NCBI GenBank assembly: GCA_022709365.1 | Contig: JAKLIY010000002.1 | Location: forward strand, 94,386 to 158,385 | DNA from: Pseudomonadota bacterium | GTDB taxonomy: Bacteria > Pseudomonadota > Gammaproteobacteria > Competibacterales > Competibacteraceae | Direction of reading: 5' to 3' | Length of the DNA stretch: 64,000 bases | Part shown: in pieces, positions 59,797 to 64,000 of the stretch | Layout: each line of letters opens with the position of its first letter | Numbering within the stretch: position 1 is the first letter of the stretch | The notes under the pieces: model-generated | What the model was told of the DNA's origin: nothing | Databases searched by the model: none | Seen by the model: the letters and a program-made list of their open reading frames with translations, nothing else | Program-made: the position numbers and the translations under genes

Positions 59797-59920
59797 GTTT
59801 TTAATCGAGTGGTCATCTAGTTAAAAAAATCATCCTATTTACAATAGATTGCTTGCTTTCTCAGAAAAAAACAGGGCTGGACGAGCGAAACGGATACTCT
59901 AAAATATGAGCGGGTCCTTT

Positions 59921-59946
59921 GATATTTCGTGGAGCCACGAAATATC
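59921..59946. promoter_or_regulatory. Putative upstream activator site: 12-bp inverted repeat
   Basis: GATATTTCGTGG (59921-59932), AG, CCACGAAATATC (59935-59946): perfect arms. CCACGAAATATCG parallels CCACGATATATCG at 57078-57090. About 130 bp from -24. Confidence 0.65.
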
Positions 59947-60045
59947 GAGGCCATCCGGTACTCCTTGCGCGACTCCCGATCATCCGCCACCCGCAAAAAA
60001 AAACCAGGCATCCGTGGTCAGCCCGGTTTCTCTGCAGGGTTGCCG

Positions 60046-60630
60046 TTACCAAAGTCCCTCTTTAACGTAAAGTTTGCTTAATAAGGTCACCTGGAGAAGG
60101 ATGGCCTTCAGGAGTGCGTACTGCATTCGCTCGATTTCTGGATGAGCGAGTCCGCTGGCGGCTAACAGGGTGCGCGCCGTGGCGACCAGCGGAAAGGACA
60201 GAGTGATCAGGTGGCGGTAGCTCGGCAGTAGCGCCAAGAGCGATTGCACCGACCGATCCGGCGGGAGTTCGGCATACAGTTGTTTGAGCCAGGACGGCTC
60301 ATGAGGGGAAAAACAGGTTTCAAACAGCCATTGCCGAAACCAGAGGCGAACGGTCGCGGAACCGTCTACCGAATCCTCCGGAATTTCGCGGCGTAGCACG
60401 GTCAGCGCGGTGGCCAAGGCGGGATAAGCGGCCACCATGCCGAGCACCATGTCCAGATAATCGTCGGTCTGTCCCTTGAGAACTCGCCAGATTTTGCGTA
60501 ATGCCCGTGCGTCGTCCGGAGAAAAGAGGCCGACTCGCCCCAGCAATTCGATCTCCGCGGAATCCGGAAACCAGGGTGGAGCGGCCACGGCAACCTCATC
60601 CTCGCCAGGAAGCTGCGCCAGGTTGTTCAT
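60046..60630 (-). CDS. Protoglobin-fold protein, apparently without proximal His
   Basis: 194 residues that follow the protoglobin / globin-sensor pattern: LLGRVGLFSPDDARALRKIWRVL, LDMVLGMVAAYPAL, FRQWLFETCFSPHEPSWLKQLY, YRHLITLSFPLVATARTLL and the C-terminal IERMQYALLKAILLQVTLLSKLYVKEGLW. In typical protoglobins the helix after the WLxxQY region carries the haem-ligating His (..GLRH..); here the corresponding stretch is YAELPPDRS, with Pro instead (about 122-124). It is the last gene of the bufferin run. A haem-free sensor or scaffold role is possible; alignment was by eye. Confidence 0.7.
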   Translation of the reverse strand: MNNLAQLPGEDEVAVAAPPWFPDSAEIELLGRVGLFSPDDARALRKIWRVLKGQTDDYLDMVLGMVAAYPALATALTVLRREIPEDSVDGSATVRLWFRQWLFETCFSPHEPSWLKQLYAELPPDRSVQSLLALLPSYRHLITLSFPLVATARTLLAASGLAHPEIERMQYALLKAILLQVTLLSKLYVKEGLW

Positions 60631-60669
60631 GGGGGCGTTATTCTCTTTGGGTTGCGTGGAAACCGCCGG

Positions 60670-61224
60670 TTAGCGGCGAACCAGCCGGCCGATCAGGTGA
60701 TCCAGGGACAGCTTGCCGGGACCGTGGCAGAGGGTGATCAGCAACAGCAGACCCCACACCTGGTGCTCCGCCAGCCCGGCAGCCATCAATTCGGGGTAGG
60801 AAACGACGGCCACGATGTTGAACACAAACATCGCCAGCGCGGCGTAGCGCGTCCCCAGACCCAGGAACAGAAACACCGGCAGCAGCAGTTCCGCCGCCGT
60901 GCCCAGATAGGCTGCCAGCATGGAGGGCAATAACGGCACGTGATACTCGTACTCGAACAGCGTGAAGGTGCTCTCCGTCGGGAACACGCTCAGCGGATAG
61001 TTAAAGGTGTGCCCGAACACGGTGAAACTACCGGTGAGCGTCTTCGTCAGTCCCGAACTGAAGAAAGCGGCGGCGACCCAGTAGCGGGCCAGCAAATCGG
61101 CGACGGGCGTCAGAAAATCCGCGGCCTTGTGAAACAGCCCATCGGCTTGCTTTAACAGGGGCGCGATTTTCGCCCAGAACGGGCGTTGGGATGGAGTGGC
61201 AAATGCATCGGTAGCGGTCATCAT
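60670..61224 (-). CDS. DoxX-family membrane protein of the bufferin operon
   Basis: 184 residues, four membrane helices: LARYWVAAAFFSSGLTKTLTG, then PLLPSMLAAYLGTAAELLLPVFLFLG, YAALAMFVFNIVAVVSYP and HQVWGLLLLITLCHGPGKLSLD. DoxX proteins often close bufferin/HvfABC operons. It lies 31 bp after bufC and 39 bp ahead of the protoglobin-like gene. Confidence 0.88.
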   Translation of the reverse strand: MMTATDAFATPSQRPFWAKIAPLLKQADGLFHKAADFLTPVADLLARYWVAAAFFSSGLTKTLTGSFTVFGHTFNYPLSVFPTESTFTLFEYEYHVPLLPSMLAAYLGTAAELLLPVFLFLGLGTRYAALAMFVFNIVAVVSYPELMAAGLAEHQVWGLLLLITLCHGPGKLSLDHLIGRLVRR

Positions 61225-61255
61225 GGGGATTCCTCCTTAGGGTGGTTACCATCAA

Positions 61256-62059
61256 TCAACAATTGGGCAGGAAAAAGTCGACCAAGACGCCTTGTAAAAC
61301 ATGCCGGTGGAAACAGGCCGGCAGGTCAAGGGTCGGTTGCGCGGCCATCGCTTGCTCGCAGGCCGTGGTGAAATCACTATTCCCGGCCAGGGCGTGCAGC
61401 AGGCTGAACTCGCCGTCGGCCAGGGCCTGAAATTCGATGTCCAGATTCTCGTGGCGAATGATCAGCAACTGGACACCACCCTCGGCCAAATCCACCGGGG
61501 GATCGCCGGTGTCATCGTCCTGATTGACCTGCCAGATTCGCAGGATCGGAAAGGCCGATTCCAACAGGCAAGCGGCGGGGTGCAGTTGGAAATGCAATTC
61601 CCCCTGCCGCTCGGCGGGTATCTGCGCCAGCGTCGTCAAGTCGAGCGGCGGATGGCGGGCGGCATGGAACACCTGGTGATACGCCCATTCCAGCCGGGCG
61701 ACATCGGGCAGATAAACCAACTCGGCGGTCGGCGGGAACGACTGAAGAAACAGTGGGAAGTGCTCGCCGAACTCGTGCAGGTCGCCCGAACGAGATGGAT
61801 GGCGGGCGATGTATTGCGCCGCCGCGTACCGAAAGAATTCTTCGCCCACCAAGCGGCGTACTACCGGATAAACCGCTTCGAGCGCGCCGGTCAGGCCGAG
61901 CAGGGTGTTGTGGCGATAGACCTGCAAGCGACGGGCGCCACTGAGGCCGGACGCGCGGATGTGGCGGTCGAAGCCGCCTGCATCGCCGTCCAGCAGCGCG
62001 GCGGCGAAACCCAGTTGGAGTTCACGCAGCCTGGGCATGGCGTTCCTCCAGAATTGCAT
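61256..62059 (-). CDS. bufC: BufC/HvfC (DUF2063) bufferin maturation partner
   Basis: 267 residues, DUF2063: RELQLGFAAALLDGD, RRLQVYRHNTLLGLTGALEAVYPVVRRLVGEEFF, then PSRSGDLHEFGEHFPLFLQSF and LPDVARLEWAYHQVFHA. It is the RRE-like partner of DUF692 enzymes that helps bind the precursor. It overlaps bufB by 38 bp, so MQFW at 62059 or an internal MPRLREL may be the start. Confidence 0.9.
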   Translation of the reverse strand: MQFWRNAMPRLRELQLGFAAALLDGDAGGFDRHIRASGLSGARRLQVYRHNTLLGLTGALEAVYPVVRRLVGEEFFRYAAAQYIARHPSRSGDLHEFGEHFPLFLQSFPPTAELVYLPDVARLEWAYHQVFHAARHPPLDLTTLAQIPAERQGELHFQLHPAACLLESAFPILRIWQVNQDDDTGDPPVDLAEGGVQLLIIRHENLDIEFQALADGEFSLLHALAGNSDFTTACEQAMAAQPTLDLPACFHRHVLQGVLVDFFLPNC

Positions 62060-62897
62060 CCGCTCGTTGAGCTTCGTCCACCAGCACCGTCAACTCGGGC
62101 AGGTCGGTATCCCATTCAATGAGCGTGGGAACTGGGCTGAAGCGCTGAATCGCTCGGCGGTAGAGCGCCCAAACTGCTGGCCAGACCGGCTGATTGTGGC
62201 TATCGATCAAAATCTCACCATCCTCAAAGCATTTCACCGTAAATCCGGCCAGATGGATTTCCTGGACGACGTGGCGGGGAATCGCCCGTAGGTAGGTGTC
62301 GGCATCGAAGCTGTGATTGCGGGCGCTGACATAAATATTGTTGACGTCCAGCAGTACGCCACAACCGGTCCGCTCGGCCAATTCAGTGAGAAATTCCCAT
62401 TCGGGAATCGTCGATTCCACGTATTGCAGATAGCTGGACGGGTTCTCGATCAGCAGGGGTCGGCCAAGCTGATCCTGGACCTGGGCGACCCGCGCGACCA
62501 CGTGGTAAAGCGCCTCTTCCGTATAGGGCAGCGGCAACAGGTCGTTGAAGTGGCGCCCGCCGACCGAACCCCAGGACAGGTGTTCGGAAACCAGCGCAGG
62601 TTCGAACCGCCGGATCAACGCCTTCAGTTTGCTCAAGTGCCAGCGGTCGAGTGGATCGGTCGAACCGATGGACAGGCCGACGCCGTGCAGGCTCAGGGGA
62701 TAATGAGCGCGAATTCGCTCCAGGTAGTCCAACGGCTTGCCCCCAGCGCCGAAGTAATTTTCGCTGTGGACTTCCAGCCAGCCCACGGGTGGGCGGCTTT
62801 CCAGCACCGCATCGTAGTGTTCGGCCCGCAGGCCGATTCCGGCGCGGGCCGGAATCGAACCGGGGCCAAGCCTGGACAGAGCCGGCTTGGCGATCAT
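62022..62897 (-). CDS. bufB: BufB/HvfB (DUF692) multinuclear iron oxidase
   Basis: 291 residues from ATG 62897 (MIAKPALSRLG). TIM-barrel DUF692 enzyme, related to MbnB, with the iron ligands in SLHGVGLSIG, EHLSWG, LIENPSSYL, LLDVNNIYVSARNH and EIHLAGF. It converts precursor cysteines to oxazolone/thiooxazole-type heterocycles. It follows bufA1 by 10 bp. The longer frame to 63017 overlaps bufA1 and is not homologous. Confidence 0.92.
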   Translation of the reverse strand: MIAKPALSRLGPGSIPARAGIGLRAEHYDAVLESRPPVGWLEVHSENYFGAGGKPLDYLERIRAHYPLSLHGVGLSIGSTDPLDRWHLSKLKALIRRFEPALVSEHLSWGSVGGRHFNDLLPLPYTEEALYHVVARVAQVQDQLGRPLLIENPSSYLQYVESTIPEWEFLTELAERTGCGVLLDVNNIYVSARNHSFDADTYLRAIPRHVVQEIHLAGFTVKCFEDGEILIDSHNQPVWPAVWALYRRAIQRFSPVPTLIEWDTDLPELTVLVDEAQRADAILEERHAQAA

Positions 62898-62907
62898 CAG
62901 GAGTGCC

Positions 62908-63183
62908 TCAGGCTTTCGGTTGGGCGCTGCCGCCGACGATTTTTTCGCAGGTGCCCTTGGGGACATAAACCCAGGAATCTCCCTGACCGTCCTTGCTAGC
63001 CTGACCGGCGCAGGCATGCACGCTGGTTTGACAGTCGTTCTTGCCGGCCTTAACGATGCCGTAGCATTTCTCGGCGCCTTTGCCCTTATCTTCCTCGGCG
63101 GCGTTAGCCTGGCTGGCGGCGGTCAACAAGCCCAGCGTGAGGACGCTGGCAAGGGCGGAATGGACGAGAGTTTTGCTGTTCAT
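62908..63183 (-). CDS. bufA1: BufA1-type bufferin precursor (DUF2282)
   Basis: 91 residues: signal peptide 1-28 (ASQANA) and a core with four Cys, [21 protein letters not shown] and VPKGTCEKI. This is the DUF2282/BufA1 pattern; the Cys are the sites modified by BufB to make a copper-binding periplasmic RiPP that protects against excess copper. First gene of the operon. The mature part ends in GGSAQPKA. Confidence 0.92.
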   Translation of the reverse strand: MNSKTLVHSALASVLTLGLLTAASQANAAEEDKGKGAEKCYGIVKAGKNDCQTSVHACAGQASKDGQGDSWVYVPKGTCEKIVGGSAQPKA

Positions 63184-63448
63184 GAGAGGTGGCTCCTATA
63201 GGCTTGATAAGCGTTGACAACATCGAGCGTTTTGCGGACGGCTTCATTCCCGCGATAGCCAAAGCGACTGGGTTCAGGGCGTGACCTTGGCGCGTCTGGA
63301 TATACCGCCGGACGGGTCCGAACCCGTTGGTATGGGTTGACTCGGGGGGTTCGACCGGCGGCGGTGACCCGCGTGAAGCTGTTTCAAAACCTGTGCCATA
63401 TTGCAATATGAAATAAATTATTATATTTATCAAATAATTATTTTCATA
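63184..63448. other. Upstream region of the bufferin operon
   Basis: No ORF supported. AT-rich near 63400-63450. It should contain the buf promoter; I see no sigma-54-type element here. Confidence 0.4.
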
Positions 63449-63652
63449 ATGGCAAACTGGGAAAAAAGGAGTCGTTGGGAGGTCTGCGTTATTTCGCGGT
63501 TGCCGCGATATCGCACGGCGGACGAAAGCTTACTGGCGAACGGCTCGACCCAGAAGTTCATCGCCCAGCGCTATCACACGACCGAGGCCAATCTGCACCA
63601 TTGACTCAAGCAGCACGGGCTGAAGGCCGCTAAAGCCGACACGCGGGTGTAA
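63449..63652 (+). pseudogene. Small HTH-like gene with an internal TGA
   Basis: 68-codon frame from ATG 63449. The second half reads STQKFIAQRYHTTEANLHH, then TGA (63602-63604), then LKQHGLKAAKADTRV and TAA. A second copy on the minus strand at the right window edge has TGG at the same place (ANLHHWLKKHGL), so the TGA replaces a conserved Trp. The helix-turn-helix guess rests only on the pattern; family not recognised. Confidence 0.5.
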
Positions 63653-63689
63653 AAATCAACGATAGGATAGTTGGACGCTTCCAGGCCGG

Positions 63690-63812
63690 ATGGGAGACAA
63701 CCCCATGGTTTGGCTCATCCAGGTAAACGGGCTGATTGTCGATGCCCGGCAGGTATCGCGAGAGATTCAAGAGGAAGCTTTTCGGCGTGGACTGATTCCG
63801 TATCTGCCGTGA
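63690..63812 (+). CDS. 40-residue ORF, probable C-terminal gene remnant
   Basis: ATG 63690 to TGA 63812: WLIQVNGLIVDARQVSREI and QEEAFRRGLIPYLP. The compact folded-looking sequence suggests the tail of a larger protein rather than a random frame, but I do not recognise the family. Confidence 0.35.
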   Translation: MGDNPMVWLIQVNGLIVDARQVSREIQEEAFRRGLIPYLP

Positions 63813-63915
63813 GGGATGCTTTCTCAGGTGAAGGGGGCTAGATGCTCGAAATCCTGTGAGAGTTTTTATCCGTTTGGGTGTGTTTAAACAAACGACACTA
63901 AAGTCCCATAGAATT

Positions 63916-64000
63916 TTATGAGACTGAGCGCTGTCGTGATGTTTTTAGGCCATGTTTTTTTAGCCAATGGTGCAGGTTAGCCTCGGTGGTGTGATAGCGC
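63916..64000 (-). CDS. Paralogue of the 63449 gene, cut by the window end
   Basis: Minus-strand frame entering from the right edge: RYHTTEANLHHWLKKHGLKT, ending SRQRSVS and TAA (63916-63918). The two copies form an inverted pair about 300 bp apart. Confidence 0.45.
   Translation of the reverse strand, partial: RYHTTEANLHHWLKKHGLKTSRQRSVS

Overview
The window comes from a GC-rich gammaproteobacterial chromosome. A Competibacteraceae-like accumulibacter/competibacter lineage is my best guess from protein resemblance, but that is inference. Most core genes sit on high-GC DNA. Two blocks of AT-rich DNA, about 18.3-22.5 kb and 45.8-51.7 kb, are clearly foreign and carry integron-type attC recombination sites. 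No tRNA or rRNA gene was recognised.

Layout. 0-4 kb (minus strand): a tripartite efflux adaptor (cut by the window edge), its outer-membrane factor, and a ferric-reductase-like flavohaem oxidoreductase. These diverge from a CpxR/CpxA-type two-component pair (4.3-6.3 kb) across an operator of four GTAAA-type half-sites with 10-bp periodicity. moaA follows, convergent. 7.7-9.8 kb is an iteron-type replication origin: seven 22-bp direct repeats, two perfect DnaA boxes, AT-rich DNA, an inverted half-iteron operator and a Rep_3-family initiator. Then come a PAS-PAS-GGDEF-EAL protein, an SLC13/RCK transporter, a KtrB/KtrA potassium uptake pair and an FtsX-type ABC exporter. The exporter's adaptor gene lies 4.2 kb away on the far side of array 1. 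Array 1 has a C4-like antisense RNA with a BRO antirepressor gene on its flank, then small cassettes: BrnT/antitoxin, two HicBA pairs with broken hicA, a frameshifted gene and a membrane protein.

23.6-26.7 kb holds an unusual trio: a Nudix-wHTH (NrtR-like) regulator diverging from a vWA protein and an adenylosuccinate-synthetase paralogue with altered substrate loops. A thioredoxin/CcdA-like membrane protein follows. 28.4-38.4 kb is a guanidine assimilation locus: sigma-54 promoter, guanidine-I (ykkC) riboswitch, ABC importer, two carboxyguanidine-deiminase subunits, a biotin-dependent guanidine/urea carboxylase, a truncated cysteine-hydrolase relic and a convergent allophanate hydrolase. After a caspase-like small protein comes a minus-strand run of carbohydrate and redox genes (39.4-56.2 kb): MFS transporter, DoxX-DoxX-NDH-2 fusion, MGH1-type glucosidase, glycogen debranching enzyme split by a palindromic element, GMC oxidoreductase and SDR. 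Array 2 interrupts this run between the glucosidase and the debranching enzyme.

Array 2 (45.8-51.7 kb) looks like a genuine integron remnant. It has a truncated integrase N-terminus pointing away from the cassettes, a TATAAT promoter facing them, and cassettes encoding an EcoRV-like restriction-modification system, a stand-alone OLD-family ATPase-TOPRIM nuclease, HicBA and DUF4160/DUF2442. Several cassette ORFs use the TAA inside the attC core (GCCTAAC) as their stop codon.

Three minus-strand genes (glucosidase, a small secreted protein at 56.6 kb, an EF-hand protein at 59.5 kb) each have a TGGCAT-type -24/-12 sigma-54 promoter preceded by a related CGAWATATCG palindrome. A sigma-54 activator lies among them (57.3-59.2 kb), so they are a likely local regulon. 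The right end carries a bufferin (copper-binding RiPP) operon, bufA1-bufB-bufC-doxX, followed by a protoglobin-fold protein that seems to lack the proximal haem histidine.
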